Shown here piece after piece: positions 33,643 through 42,050 of a stretch of 64,000 nt of DNA; positions within the stretch are counted from its first letter, which is position 1; each line of letters opens with the position of its first letter. Origin of the DNA: Luteolibacter flavescens (GTDB lineage Bacteria > Verrucomicrobiota > Verrucomicrobiia > Verrucomicrobiales > Akkermansiaceae); assembly GCF_025950085.1 (NCBI RefSeq), contig NZ_JAPDDS010000001.1, positions 124,001 to 188,000 of the forward strand, written 5' to 3'. The notes beneath the pieces were generated by a model that saw only the letters and a program-made list of their open reading frames with translations, was not told the origin of the DNA and did not search any database. Made by a program: the position numbers and the translations under genes.

Positions 33643-34065
33643 ATGACTTTGCTCGCCGAGACGTCCGATGTGATGACCAAGACCCGTGAACTGTGCGCCG
33701 CCATCGCCGGTGACGCCCATTTCTCGAAGCTCCAGCAGGACGTGGAGCGCTTCTTGGGCGATGATGGCGCGCGCCTGATGTACCAGACCGTTCACCAGCG
33801 CGGTGAGGAGCTGCACCACAAGCAACACTCCGGCGTGAAGCTCGCTCCGACCGAGATCCGCGAATTTGAGGCCGCCCGTGACGCCCTCATGAGCAACGAG
33901 GTCGCTTCCGCCTTCCTTGATGCTCAGGACGAGTTGGAGTCGCTCCAGAAGACCATCGGCAAGTACATCAACATGACCCTAGAGCTGGGCCGTGTGCCGA
34001 GCGAGCAAGAGGTCGCTCAGGCCGAAAAGGGCGGCTGCTGCGGCGGTGGTGGCTGCGGCTGCTGA
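33643..34065 (+). CDS. YlbF/YmcA-family protein with Cys-rich tail
   Basis: 140 residues from ATG 33643. It is a helical bundle of the YlbF family (FSKLQQDVERFLGDD, EIREFEAARDALMSNEVASA, DELESLQKTIGKYINMTLEL). In Bacillus relatives act with the YmcA-YaaT complex on RNase Y and on phosphorelays. Here the protein ends in GGCCGGGGCGC, a four-cysteine tail that suggests metal or Fe-S binding, consistent with reports of Fe-S clusters in the Bacillus complex. It is alone and ends in a terminator. Confidence 0.85.
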   Translation: MTLLAETSDVMTKTRELCAAIAGDAHFSKLQQDVERFLGDDGARLMYQTVHQRGEELHHKQHSGVKLAPTEIREFEAARDALMSNEVASAFLDAQDELESLQKTIGKYINMTLELGRVPSEQEVAQAEKGGCCGGGGCGC

Positions 34066-34098
34066 GCCGGGCTTCCTCTGACGAGTTTTCCAATGCAT

Positions 34099-34133
34099 CG
34101 GGCGGCTTCTTCACGGAAGCCGCCCGTTTCTTT
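34099..34133 (+). terminator. terminator of the ylbF-like gene
   Basis: A 10-bp stem GGGCGGCTTC/GAAGCCGCCC with a 6-base loop, followed by a T-rich run, 35 bp after the stop. Confidence 0.85.
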
Positions 34134-34145
34134 GCCGGGCACGGA

Positions 34146-34802
34146 TTACTCCGCGCCGTTGGCAACTTCCTTCGGCTTGGCAAACTTCGCGCGGGCGATT
34201 TCCCAAACCATGGGCAGCACGGAGAAGCCGATGATACCGAGCACCACGAGCTCGAAGTTCTCCTTCACCACCGGGATGTTCCCGAAGAACCAGCCGGCGG
34301 GCAGGATCAGCACCACCCAGAGGATCGCGCCGGAAATGTTGAAGAACATGAAGCGCTTGTAGTCCATCTCGCCCGATCCAGCGACGAAGGGTGCGAAGGT
34401 GCGGACGATGGGCACGAAACGGGCGAGGATGATGGTCTTGCCGCCGTAGCGGACGAAAAATTCGTTGGTCTTAGCGATATGCGACGGCTTAACGATCTTC
34501 GGGAACTTCCGCATCATCCACTGGCCGCATTTACGGCCGATCCAGTAGTTCACGGTGTCACCGAGGATCGCGGCGACCAGCAGGACCGCGGCGGCGATCC
34601 AGATATTGAGTCCGGAGAGGGGATCGGCAGCGAGCGCACCCACGGCGAAGAGCAGCGAATCGCCCGGCAGGAAAGGGGTGACGACGAGACCGGTCTCGCA
34701 GAAGACGATCACAAACAGGAGCACATAGACGAGTGTCCCGTATTCTCGGGTGAAGGCGGTAAGGTGTTCCTGGATGTTCAGGATGAAGTCGATGATCTGC
34801 AT
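34146..34802 (-). CDS. DedA-family membrane protein
   Basis: 218 residues, several membrane helices. DedA motifs: FCETGLVVTPFLPGDSLLF, GDTVNYWIGRKCG and RFVPIVRTFAPFVAGSG with the conserved Arg/Pro, then YKRFMFFNISGAILW. The family includes undecaprenyl-phosphate and phospholipid flippases. It starts 5 bp after gpsA, so it belongs to a plsY-gpsA-dedA operon, supporting a lipid-related role. Confidence 0.93.
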   Translation of the reverse strand: MQIIDFILNIQEHLTAFTREYGTLVYVLLFVIVFCETGLVVTPFLPGDSLLFAVGALAADPLSGLNIWIAAAVLLVAAILGDTVNYWIGRKCGQWMMRKFPKIVKPSHIAKTNEFFVRYGGKTIILARFVPIVRTFAPFVAGSGEMDYKRFMFFNISGAILWVVLILPAGWFFGNIPVVKENFELVVLGIIGFSVLPMVWEIARAKFAKPKEVANGAE

Positions 34803-34807
34803 CTGGC

Positions 34808-35809
34808 TTAGGTGTTTTCTGGGCGGGGGTCGCGGCTGAGCAGCTCGTGCATCGCGTGCGCGGCCGGTTTGCCTTGGTAGAGGATCGAGAAAACGGCGTC
34901 GATGATCGGCGTGCGGACACCTGCCTTTCCGGCGGCATCGTGGATCGAGAGGGTGTTTGGCACGCCTTCCGCGACCATGCCGAGCGAGGTGGTCGCCTCT
35001 TCCAGCGACTTGCCGTGGCCGAGCGCCAGGCCGACGCGATGATTGCGGGAGTGCTTCGAGAAGCAGGTGGCGATGAGGTCGCCGACTCCGGAAAGCCCGG
35101 CGAAGGTCTCGGCGCGGCCGCCTAAAGCGACGCCGAGGCGGGTCATTTCCGCGAGCGCGCGCGTGACCAGCGCCGCGATGGCATTGTCACCGAGGCCGAG
35201 GCCGGCGGCGATGCCCGCGGCGATCGCATAGACGTTCTTGATCGCGCCACCGAGCTCGATGCCCGCGAGATCGTCACTGGTGTAGCTGCGGAAGTGCGGT
35301 GCGGTGAAAAGCTCCTGCAGATTGCGAGCGAGTGCTTCGTCGGTAGCACCAATGACCGCGCAGGTAGCCAGATTGGCCGCGATTTCCTCGGCATGGTTGG
35401 GCCCGGAGACCACGGCGACGGGATTGTGAGGGAAGACCTCGCGGAGGATCTCGCTCATCCGTTCGCCCGTGTTCCGCTCAATGCCCTTGGCACAGGAAAG
35501 CAGCACGGTCTCCCGTGATAGGCCGACGAGGTCGTTCGCACACTGGCGGGTGGCGGCGGTCGGCACGCCAAAGAGCACCAGAGGATGGGCCGCGGCGTCG
35601 GAAAGCTTTGTCGAGGCGCGGACATGCTCCGGCAGCACGATCTCCTTCAGGTAGCGGGGATTGCGGTGGCTGGAGTTGATCGAGTCCACGACTGCCTCAT
35701 CGCGGCCGATCAGCACGAGATCGGACAGCTTTGGCGCGAGCAGCACGGCCAGCGCCATGCCAAAGGAGCCGGTGCCGAGGATGGCGGCGGAAGGAAAGGC
35801 GTCAGGCAT
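34808..35809 (-). CDS. gpsA: glycerol-3-phosphate dehydrogenase [NAD(P)+]
   Basis: 333 residues. N-terminal Rossmann motif AILGTGSFGMALAVLLA, then LSCAKGIERNTGERMSEIL, VVSGPNHAEEIA, and the catalytic Lys in LGGAIKNVYAIAAGIAAGLG. Residues GLSGVGDLIATCFSKHSRNH are family-typical. It makes sn-glycerol 3-phosphate from DHAP for phospholipid synthesis. The ATG overlaps the end of plsY by 8 bp: the two enzymes supply and use the same intermediate. Confidence 0.97.
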   Translation of the reverse strand: MPDAFPSAAILGTGSFGMALAVLLAPKLSDLVLIGRDEAVVDSINSSHRNPRYLKEIVLPEHVRASTKLSDAAAHPLVLFGVPTAATRQCANDLVGLSRETVLLSCAKGIERNTGERMSEILREVFPHNPVAVVSGPNHAEEIAANLATCAVIGATDEALARNLQELFTAPHFRSYTSDDLAGIELGGAIKNVYAIAAGIAAGLGLGDNAIAALVTRALAEMTRLGVALGGRAETFAGLSGVGDLIATCFSKHSRNHRVGLALGHGKSLEEATTSLGMVAEGVPNTLSIHDAAGKAGVRTPIIDAVFSILYQGKPAAHAMHELLSRDPRPENT

Positions 35810-36512
35810 CGGACTTTTTCTTGGGCTGGAAGCGGTTTTCGGTGCCGGCCCGCAAGCGCTGGATATTCCCGCGATGCTTCCAGATCGCCAAGGCCGCGAT
35901 CACGACGGAAAAGACAAACAGCGGCTTGTTCCAGGTGCCTGCAGCGATCTTCCCGTGCTGCCATGATCCGAAGATGATGATCGGCGGGAGCATCGCCGCC
36001 GCTACGATGGAGGCGACCGAGACGTATCGGCTGACCTTGAAGGTGATGAGCCAGACGAGGATCAGCACTCCTACTGCGCCCGGTGCGAGGGCGATGAGGA
36101 CTCCCGCGGAAGTGGCGATGCCCTTGCCTCCCTTGAAGCCCACCCACGGCGAGTAGTTATGCCCCAGGATGGAAAGCAGGCCGGTGAGGACCTGGAGCGA
36201 CTGGGCCTTCCACTGGTCTCCCGCGCTGAAGATGTAGCCGTGATCGAGCAGCCCGCGGAAGGTGAAGCCGGTTTCTTGCCCTTCGAAGCGGATCAGGGTG
36301 ATGGCCAGCAGCGTGGGGATGAATCCCTTCAGCGCATCGAGGATCAGACAGGTGATCCCGTATTTTTTCCCGACCACGCGCAGCACGTTGGTGGCTCCGA
36401 TGTTACCGGAACCGTGCTGACGGATGTCGATGCCCTTCATCCGGGCGATGAAGAGTCCGAAGGGGATCGACCCGAGGAGGAATGCGATGAGCGGACAGAG
36501 CCAGAGCTGCAT
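35802..36512 (-). CDS. plsY: acyl-phosphate:glycerol-3-phosphate acyltransferase
   Basis: 236 residues from ATG 36512 (MQLWLCPLIAFLLGSIPFG); the frame continues upstream to 36566 without family similarity. Three PlsY motifs are visible: GSIPFGLFIAR, RQHGSGNIGATNVLR and FKGGKGIATSAG. It makes lysophosphatidic acid from acyl-phosphate at the inner membrane. First gene of plsY-gpsA-dedA. The C-terminal 25 residues are basic. Confidence 0.96.
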   Translation of the reverse strand: MQLWLCPLIAFLLGSIPFGLFIARMKGIDIRQHGSGNIGATNVLRVVGKKYGITCLILDALKGFIPTLLAITLIRFEGQETGFTFRGLLDHGYIFSAGDQWKAQSLQVLTGLLSILGHNYSPWVGFKGGKGIATSAGVLIALAPGAVGVLILVWLITFKVSRYVSVASIVAAAMLPPIIIFGSWQHGKIAAGTWNKPLFVFSVVIAALAIWKHRGNIQRLRAGTENRFQPKKKSDA

Positions 36513-36739
36513 GGGCGCGGCTTGGGTAGTCGAAAGGAGAGGGGATGTCACCCCCCGAATCGCCACCCGCCCGGCTCACTTGCCGAGGCCTCGCCGGCAT
36601 ATCTCGATCAGCCTTGCGTCGCGCTTCAGCCCGTGGGTGACCATCTCCCGGTCGGCCTTCGGAACGCGGGCCCGCCAGGTCTCCCAGTCGCCACAGCATA
36701 TCCCGCACGACAGGAATCTTTTTGCGCGCGAAATTATTT

Positions 36740-37129
36740 TCAGCTCCAGATGCGGGTGACGCCGTAGGCATCCAGCTTCTGATCGCAAGACAGAATCGGC
36801 ATCCCACGAATCTGCGACTCGGCTACCAACAAGCGATCGAATGGATCGCGGTGATGCATCGGAAGATAAGCCGCACGATGCATGGCCTGCCATCCGGGAG
36901 TGACCATTTCAAATCCGATCTTTGACAAGACATCCGGCAGATCGGGCCGGTCGCTCCAGTCCACCTGCAGCTTCCCGAGCGCTGACTTGATTGCGATTTC
37001 CCACAGGCTGGCCAAAGACACCAGCGAACGGGAGGCGGGATCTTCAATCCGGCGTGCGACGCTGTCGGGAAGCCGGGGACTGTCCTCAAGGAAGAAGATC
37101 AAGGTGCAGGTGTCGACCAGATGATCCAT
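36740..37129 (-). CDS. PIN-domain toxin (VapC family)
   Basis: 129 residues. Conserved acids of the PIN nuclease are Asp6 (VDTCTLI), Glu in LASLWEIAIKSALGKL, Asp in HHRDPFDRLLVAE and Asp in ILSCDQKLD. All four are present, so it is probably an active endoribonuclease. It is preceded 3 bp upstream by a Phd-type antitoxin gene: a complete type II toxin-antitoxin pair. Confidence 0.9.
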   Translation of the reverse strand: MDHLVDTCTLIFFLEDSPRLPDSVARRIEDPASRSLVSLASLWEIAIKSALGKLQVDWSDRPDLPDVLSKIGFEMVTPGWQAMHRAAYLPMHHRDPFDRLLVAESQIRGMPILSCDQKLDAYGVTRIWS

Positions 37130-37132
37130 CGC

Positions 37133-37426
37133 TCAGAGCTTCTTTTTCGGAAAGCGGACGGGAGGTTCCTCGGCGACCTTCATGGTGGTTTCCGTGTCGT
37201 CGAAGAAGTCCTCGAATCCCGCTTCCGACTCATCGAAACGCGAGGAGATGTAGAAGTCTGCCGACTTCAGGCAGCCCCTCTTCGGTGCCACCGCGGGCCG
37301 ATGGGGATGAAGCTCGGCCACGATCTTCCCGTGTCGGGTGAAAGCGATGGGTTCACCTCCACTTTCAAGCTCCGCCACCAGAGCGGACAGCCTTGTCTTG
37401 GCGTCGTAGAGACCGACCTCTTTCAT
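37133..37426 (-). CDS. Phd/YefM-family antitoxin
   Basis: 97 residues. The N-terminal half (VGLYDAKTRLSALVAELESG, then FTRHGKIVAELHPH) is the Phd/YefM DNA-binding and dimerisation fold; the C-terminal half is acidic then ends in basic RFPKKKL, the likely toxin-neutralising tail. The toxin gene follows after 3 bp. Two overlapping palindromes lie just before its start, fitting autoregulation. Confidence 0.9.
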   Translation of the reverse strand: MKEVGLYDAKTRLSALVAELESGGEPIAFTRHGKIVAELHPHRPAVAPKRGCLKSADFYISSRFDESEAGFEDFFDDTETTMKVAEEPPVRFPKKKL

Positions 37427-37430
37427 GAGG

Positions 37431-37460
37431 TCAGACTAGTCTGGTCTGATCTCTTCTCAA
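37431..37460 (-). promoter_or_regulatory. promoter and palindromic operator of the toxin-antitoxin operon
   Basis: CAGACTAGTCTG (37432-37443) is a perfect palindrome, and TCAGAC (37431-37436) with GTCTGA (37444-37449) forms an overlapping one. On the minus strand TTGAGA (37460-37455) and TAGTCT (37438-37433), 16 bp apart, resemble -35/-10 boxes. The -10 lies 6 bp from the antitoxin ATG, so transcription may start at or near the A of ATG (leaderless). Confidence 0.6.
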
Positions 37461-37485
37461 GGCGAAATTGATTATCGCAGAGCCC

Positions 37486-38358
37486 TCAGATCGGTGTCAC
37501 GTCCACCGAGACCTTCAGCGTGTGGCTGAGGCCGCCGACGGTGACGCCGCGGAGGGGGGAGACGTCGCGGTAGTCGCGGCCGGTGGCCACGGTGATGTGG
37601 CGTTCGCCGGGGCGGACATTGTTTGTGGGGTCGAAGTCCAGCCAGCCTTGGCCGGGGACGAAGACGGAGACCCAGGCGTGCGAGGCGTCCGCGCCGACGA
37701 GCTTCGGCTTGCCCGGTGGCGGCAGTGTTTCCAGATAGCCGGAGACATAGCGCGCGGGCAGGCCGAGCGAACGCAGGGCTGCGATCATGAGCTGGGCGAA
37801 GTCCTGACAGACGCCGCGGCGATTTTTCAGGACGTCGGTCACCGGTGTGGCCACCGTCGTGAAGTCCGGGTCGAACTTGAACTCATGGAAGATCCGCGCG
37901 TTTAGGGCCGACACGGCGTCGAGCACGCAGCGGCTTTTCGTGAAATCCGGACGTGCGAACTCGGCCAACTCCGGCAGCACCGGAATGAGCGGAGAGGACA
38001 GAGCAAAGGCGCGCGCATCCAGCGAGGCTGGATCCTTAGACGTGCGGAGTTGATCCAACATCTTCTCCCACGGTCCGCCGGCTTCAAGCGGGAGCTGACC
38101 GGCGGAAAGCACCTCGACCTCGCTCTCGGCAGTAATGACGAGTTCCGGATGCGGACGTTGGATCGAGAAGTAGTCGATGTGATTCCCGAAGGAATCCCGG
38201 CGGCTGCGGTGGAATTCCGGCTGCGGGTCGATGCCCAGCTTCCACTTCAGGCAGCGCTGCCCCGCCAAGTCCAGCGGCCGTAACCGCGCCTCATTGTGGC
38301 ACAGGTTCGCGGGCGTGTCGTAGCGGTAGGAAGTCCGGTGGCGGATGCGATAGCGCAT
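37486..38358 (-). CDS. transglutaminase-like cysteine protease domain protein
   Basis: 290 residues. N-terminal bacterial transglutaminase-like domain (YRIRHRTSYRYDTPANLCHNEARLRP), then the catalytic triad Cys in RRGVCQDFAQLMIAAL, His in ASHAWVSVFVPG and Asp in WLDFDPTNN. This is the protein usually encoded with circularly permuted ATP-grasp and alpha-E proteins; here it follows their fusion by 81 bp on the same strand. The trio is thought to make or process a peptide-like product, unproven. Confidence 0.92.
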   Translation of the reverse strand: MRYRIRHRTSYRYDTPANLCHNEARLRPLDLAGQRCLKWKLGIDPQPEFHRSRRDSFGNHIDYFSIQRPHPELVITAESEVEVLSAGQLPLEAGGPWEKMLDQLRTSKDPASLDARAFALSSPLIPVLPELAEFARPDFTKSRCVLDAVSALNARIFHEFKFDPDFTTVATPVTDVLKNRRGVCQDFAQLMIAALRSLGLPARYVSGYLETLPPPGKPKLVGADASHAWVSVFVPGQGWLDFDPTNNVRPGERHITVATGRDYRDVSPLRGVTVGGLSHTLKVSVDVTPI

Positions 38359-38439
38359 GAAAGAGATCGTGGATGGGAGATGGCGGACGACGGATGCCAG
38401 TCGATAACGGGCGCTTCCTATGCTTTGCCATCCCGGGCT

Positions 38440-41034
38440 TCAGCCATGCAGGAAATGCGGCCGGTCGGCGTGGCGGAAGTACGTCAGGGTCAGGGCCGTC
38501 GAGAGCTGGCCGAGGGAGTGCAGCATGTGATCGACGAATGCCTCCAGCTTGCGCCTGCGCCCGCCATTCGTGCTGGTGAGCGTGGCGATGTCCGTGAGGC
38601 GAAGGCGGCTGGATGTTTCCACGAGCACCCGCTGCTCGGCGGTCAGCCGTGCCCCGTGCGACTGGCGCGGCAGGCGGTCGATGTTCCCTTCCAACCGCTG
38701 GATCTGGTAGAGCAGCGAGCGGGCGTTGTTTGGCTCCAGCAAGAGCAGCTCCAGCACCAGCTCGATCCGCGGGTAGGTGCGGTAGCGCTTGCGGTAGGTG
38801 ACCAGGCTGTCCGAGGCGGCGAGCACCGTTTCCATCACAAGCTGCTCTTCTTCCGGGGTGCGGGCCTCGACGAGGAAATGGCGGATCACCGCGAGCTGGA
38901 ATTGCGCGCGTTCGATCCGTCGCCCCGAGTCGAGCAGGCGCCAACCGGCATCGCGCGTCATACTCTCGAGGTTCAGGCCGAGCAGCGCGGTGAGATGCAG
39001 GATGAGGCGGTTCAGTGGATCGGTGAAATCGTCAAGGTCACGGGCGACCGGGCTGGATGCCTCCACCCACTCGCGGATCACGCCTTCGATTACGCGCCAT
39101 GAATCCGGCGACCACAGGTCGCGCACGGCATACGCGGCATTGCGGAAGGACCGCAAATTGTAGGCCAGCGATCCGATCCTGCCGGGCTGGCTGAGAAGGG
39201 ACATCACTTCCTCCTCGTCGCTCACGGCCGCATGGTCCTCGTCCTCGTGGATGGGCATCGCATTGGTCACGCCGAGCAGGCCACCCATCAGAATCTCGCG
39301 ATGTCGGCTGAGCTGGCTTTCGTCATCGCCGATGGATTCCACGAAACTCATCACGGCACGGCGAAGCAGGCGTGCGGTGCCCTCGGCGCGCTCGGCGTAG
39401 CGACCGGTCCAGAAGAGATTCTCCCCGGAACGGCTCGGCACGTTGCGGGCGTCGGCCTCGCCCGCGATCTCCGCGGTGTCATTCCACAGGCTGACGAAAG
39501 GCTCTGTATCCGTGCCCTGCACCCATGTGTCCTTCGACGTGCCGCCGAGCTGGCTGGAGACGACCAATGCTTCCGGCGAAGCCGCGATGCGGGCAAGTCC
39601 ACCGGGCATGATGATGTAGCGACCATCCGCGGTGGCGGTGGCAAAGCCGCGCAGCACGCCGCGCCGGGCCTCGATCTCCGTGCCGCTGAGGCAGGGCTGG
39701 GTGGAAAAGCTGACCTGCTCCTGGCCGACGTAGCACTCCGGCGAGGCGAGGATTCGCGCGCGCAATGCTTCGCGCTCCACCTTCGTCAGGCTGCCGCCGA
39801 AGACGGTGCCAAAGGTCGGCGCGCGGTGGATCGACTTCACCACCAGCGTGTCCAGATTTGCCAGCACGTGGTCGCGCGTCTTCTTCTCCCCGCACCACCA
39901 TGTCGCGGCTGCGGGCAGGATCAGCTCCTCATTCCGCAGATGGCGGGCGATGCCGGGGAGGAAGGCCATCAGGCCGGGATTCTCAAGCACACCGCTGCCG
40001 GGGTGATTCACCACCGCGACATTCCCGGCGCGCATCGACTCCAGCAGGCCGGGCACGCCGAGCTGCGAGTCTTCCTTCAGTTCCAGAGGATCGCTGAACC
40101 ACGCATCGACCCGGCGGATGATCACGTCCACGGGCTCCAGGCCGCCAAGCGAGCGCAGCCATACGCGGGCATCGCGCACCGTGAGGTCGTCCCCCTGCAC
40201 CAGCGAGTAGCCGAGGTAGGAAGCGAGGAAGGCGTGCTCGAAATAGGTCTCATTCTGCGGTCCCGGCGTGAGGATCACCACCCGGGGTTCTCGTGCCCCG
40301 CTGGCAGCGGGAAAGGACTCGAGCGTCTCGCGTAAGGTGCGAAAGAATCCCGCGATGCGGCGCACTCCTGTCCGATGGAAAAGCCGTGGCATCGCGCGCG
40401 TCATCACGCCGCGGTTCTCCACCACATAGCCGCTGCCGGAGGGGGCCTGCGTGCGGTCGTTGACGATCCACATGCGACCGTCCGGGCCGCGGGCGAGGTC
40501 GGCGGCGTAGAGGATAAGCTGGCGCTTCGACTCCAGCCGCATGCCGTGGCATGGGCGCAGGTAGCCTCGATGGGCGTGGATCAGCTCCGGCGGCAGCCAG
40601 CCCTCGGTGATGAGCTTCTGGTCGCCGTGAAGGTCGGTCAGGACATGGTCCAGCAGCTCGGCCCGCTGGATGAGCCCGGCCTCGACCGTCTTCCAATCCT
40701 GCTCGGAAACCACCCACGGCACGGCGTCGATCTGCCAGGCCCGATGCTCGCCGTCCGGTGCGCCGTGGACGCTGTAGGTGACGCCGTTTTCACGCAGCAG
40801 GCGGAGAATCTCACCATTCGAGGTGGCAGCCTGCTCCGGGGTCAATCCGCCGAGCCAGGAGCCAACGTGGGACCACGAGGGATTCACGCTCCCGTCGGCG
40901 GCGAGCATTTCGTCCCATACCCCGCGAGCGTAGCCCTTGGGCAGGATGTTTCTCGGGGTGACCGCAGCCGGCATGCCGGGGGATATGCCCCCATCGGCTT
41001 GATTTGGCAATGGCGGCGACTTGGGCGGCGTCAT
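38440..41034 (-). CDS. circularly permuted ATP-grasp / alpha-E fusion protein
   Basis: 864 residues from ATG 41034; the frame continues upstream through miaA in another frame and is rejected there. The N-terminal 490 residues are a circularly permuted type 2 ATP-grasp (DUF404/407: KLITEGWLPPELIHAHRGYLRPCHG, DRTQAPSGSGYVVENRGVMTRAM, TPGPQNETYFEHAFLASYLG, VVKSIHRAPTFGTVFGGSLT). The C-terminal 330 residues are an alpha-E domain (DUF403: SRSGENLFWTGRYAERAEGTA). These are often separate genes. It starts 13 bp after miaA and precedes the transglutaminase gene. Confidence 0.92.
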   Translation of the reverse strand: MTPPKSPPLPNQADGGISPGMPAAVTPRNILPKGYARGVWDEMLAADGSVNPSWSHVGSWLGGLTPEQAATSNGEILRLLRENGVTYSVHGAPDGEHRAWQIDAVPWVVSEQDWKTVEAGLIQRAELLDHVLTDLHGDQKLITEGWLPPELIHAHRGYLRPCHGMRLESKRQLILYAADLARGPDGRMWIVNDRTQAPSGSGYVVENRGVMTRAMPRLFHRTGVRRIAGFFRTLRETLESFPAASGAREPRVVILTPGPQNETYFEHAFLASYLGYSLVQGDDLTVRDARVWLRSLGGLEPVDVIIRRVDAWFSDPLELKEDSQLGVPGLLESMRAGNVAVVNHPGSGVLENPGLMAFLPGIARHLRNEELILPAAATWWCGEKKTRDHVLANLDTLVVKSIHRAPTFGTVFGGSLTKVEREALRARILASPECYVGQEQVSFSTQPCLSGTEIEARRGVLRGFATATADGRYIIMPGGLARIAASPEALVVSSQLGGTSKDTWVQGTDTEPFVSLWNDTAEIAGEADARNVPSRSGENLFWTGRYAERAEGTARLLRRAVMSFVESIGDDESQLSRHREILMGGLLGVTNAMPIHEDEDHAAVSDEEEVMSLLSQPGRIGSLAYNLRSFRNAAYAVRDLWSPDSWRVIEGVIREWVEASSPVARDLDDFTDPLNRLILHLTALLGLNLESMTRDAGWRLLDSGRRIERAQFQLAVIRHFLVEARTPEEEQLVMETVLAASDSLVTYRKRYRTYPRIELVLELLLLEPNNARSLLYQIQRLEGNIDRLPRQSHGARLTAEQRVLVETSSRLRLTDIATLTSTNGGRRRKLEAFVDHMLHSLGQLSTALTLTYFRHADRPHFLHG

Positions 41035-41047
41035 CGCGGCGGGTAAA

Positions 41048-41917
41048 TCAGATGCCTTGCCGATCTTCCTGCAACCAGCGTTCGCGGCGGAACCAGGTCT
41101 CCTGCCGCTTCGCATACTGGCGGGTGGCGGCATTGATAAGGGCTTCGCATTCGGCCCGGTCGATCTCCCCGGCCAGATGGCGGCGGATTTCCCCGTAGCC
41201 GATGGATTTCTCCAAGCCGGGGGCCAGGTTTTCCAAGGTGGCGACCTCCTGAATCGCGCCGCCATCGAGCATTTGGCGTGTGCGCCGGGCGATGCGGTCG
41301 TGGAGGTCGGGCCGTGGACGGGAGATAAAGATGCCGCGGAGCTTCGCGGCACGGGCGGCGGTGGCTGCTTCCCAATCGTCGCGCAGGGTAGAGCAGGGGA
41401 CCCCGGAGATCAGGCAGACCTCCAGTGCCCGGGAGACGTAACGGCGGTTTTTCAGGTCGGTCCGGGCGGCCTCGACGGGGTCGAGCGCCTGCAGGCGGGA
41501 GACGAGATCTTCCAATGGCGCGGCATCCAGCTCGGTGCGCAGGGTCGGCTCGCCCGGTGGCAGCGGGGAAGGGCCATGGGAGAGGAATTTCAGGTAAAGC
41601 CCGGAGCCTCCGGTGATGACCGGGGTTTTTCCACGGGCCAGAAGCTCCTCGATGACCGGCACCACCAGTCGCAGGTAGGCCATGGCGTCCACCGGCTGAT
41701 CTGGAGAAAGAACGCTGTAGAGGTGATGGGGGCGCTTCCCACGGTCCTCGGCTGGAGGCGCAGCGGTCAGCAATTCGAGGCCGCGGTAAAGCTGGAAAGC
41801 GTCCGCATTGACGATCTCACCATCCAGTTCCGCGGCGATCTTCAGCGCGCGCGCGCTCTTCCCCGAAGCCGTGGGGCCACAGACGAAAAACAGGTGCTCG
41901 GGAGCCGGAAGGGTCAT
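41048..41917 (-). CDS. miaA: tRNA dimethylallyltransferase
   Basis: 289 residues from ATG 41917; the upstream frame crosses an inverted repeat and is non-coding. P-loop VCGPTASGKSARALKIA, then EIVNADAFQLYRGLELLTA, HHLYSVLSP, ITGGSGLYLKFL and the C-terminal SIGYGEIRRHLAGEI, followed by KRQETWFRRERWL. It adds isopentenyl to A37 of tRNAs reading U-initial codons. Probably cotranscribed with the ATP-grasp/alpha-E gene. Confidence 0.95.
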   Translation of the reverse strand: MTLPAPEHLFFVCGPTASGKSARALKIAAELDGEIVNADAFQLYRGLELLTAAPPAEDRGKRPHHLYSVLSPDQPVDAMAYLRLVVPVIEELLARGKTPVITGGSGLYLKFLSHGPSPLPPGEPTLRTELDAAPLEDLVSRLQALDPVEAARTDLKNRRYVSRALEVCLISGVPCSTLRDDWEAATAARAAKLRGIFISRPRPDLHDRIARRTRQMLDGGAIQEVATLENLAPGLEKSIGYGEIRRHLAGEIDRAECEALINAATRQYAKRQETWFRRERWLQEDRQGI

Positions 41918-41929
41918 GGGAAAGTGGCA

Positions 41930-41979
41930 GCGGCATCCTGCCGCTAGCTCATGGGCGCAGGCTGGCGGTAGGATGCCGC
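41930..41979. repeat. 19-bp imperfect inverted repeat upstream of miaA
   Basis: GCGGCATCCTGCCGCTAGC (41930-41948) and GCTGGCGGTAGGATGCCGC (41961-41979) are inverted copies with 17 of 19 positions matching, 12 bp apart. The left arm is itself nearly palindromic (GCGGCATCCTGCCGC). This is the form of REP-like elements. Confidence 0.6.
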
Positions 41980-41987
41980 GGCCACGA

Positions 41988-42020
41988 TAAAAAACGACCC
42001 GCCTGGAGAAACCAAGCGGG
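41988..42020 (-). terminator. terminator of the RRM-protein gene
   Basis: On the minus strand CCCGC...GCGGG with inner TGG/CCA pairing is followed within three bases by TTTTTTAT, 30 bp past the RRM gene stop. Confidence 0.75.
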
Positions 42021-42050
42021 GCGTGAAATACGGCTATTTCAGCGCGAGCC

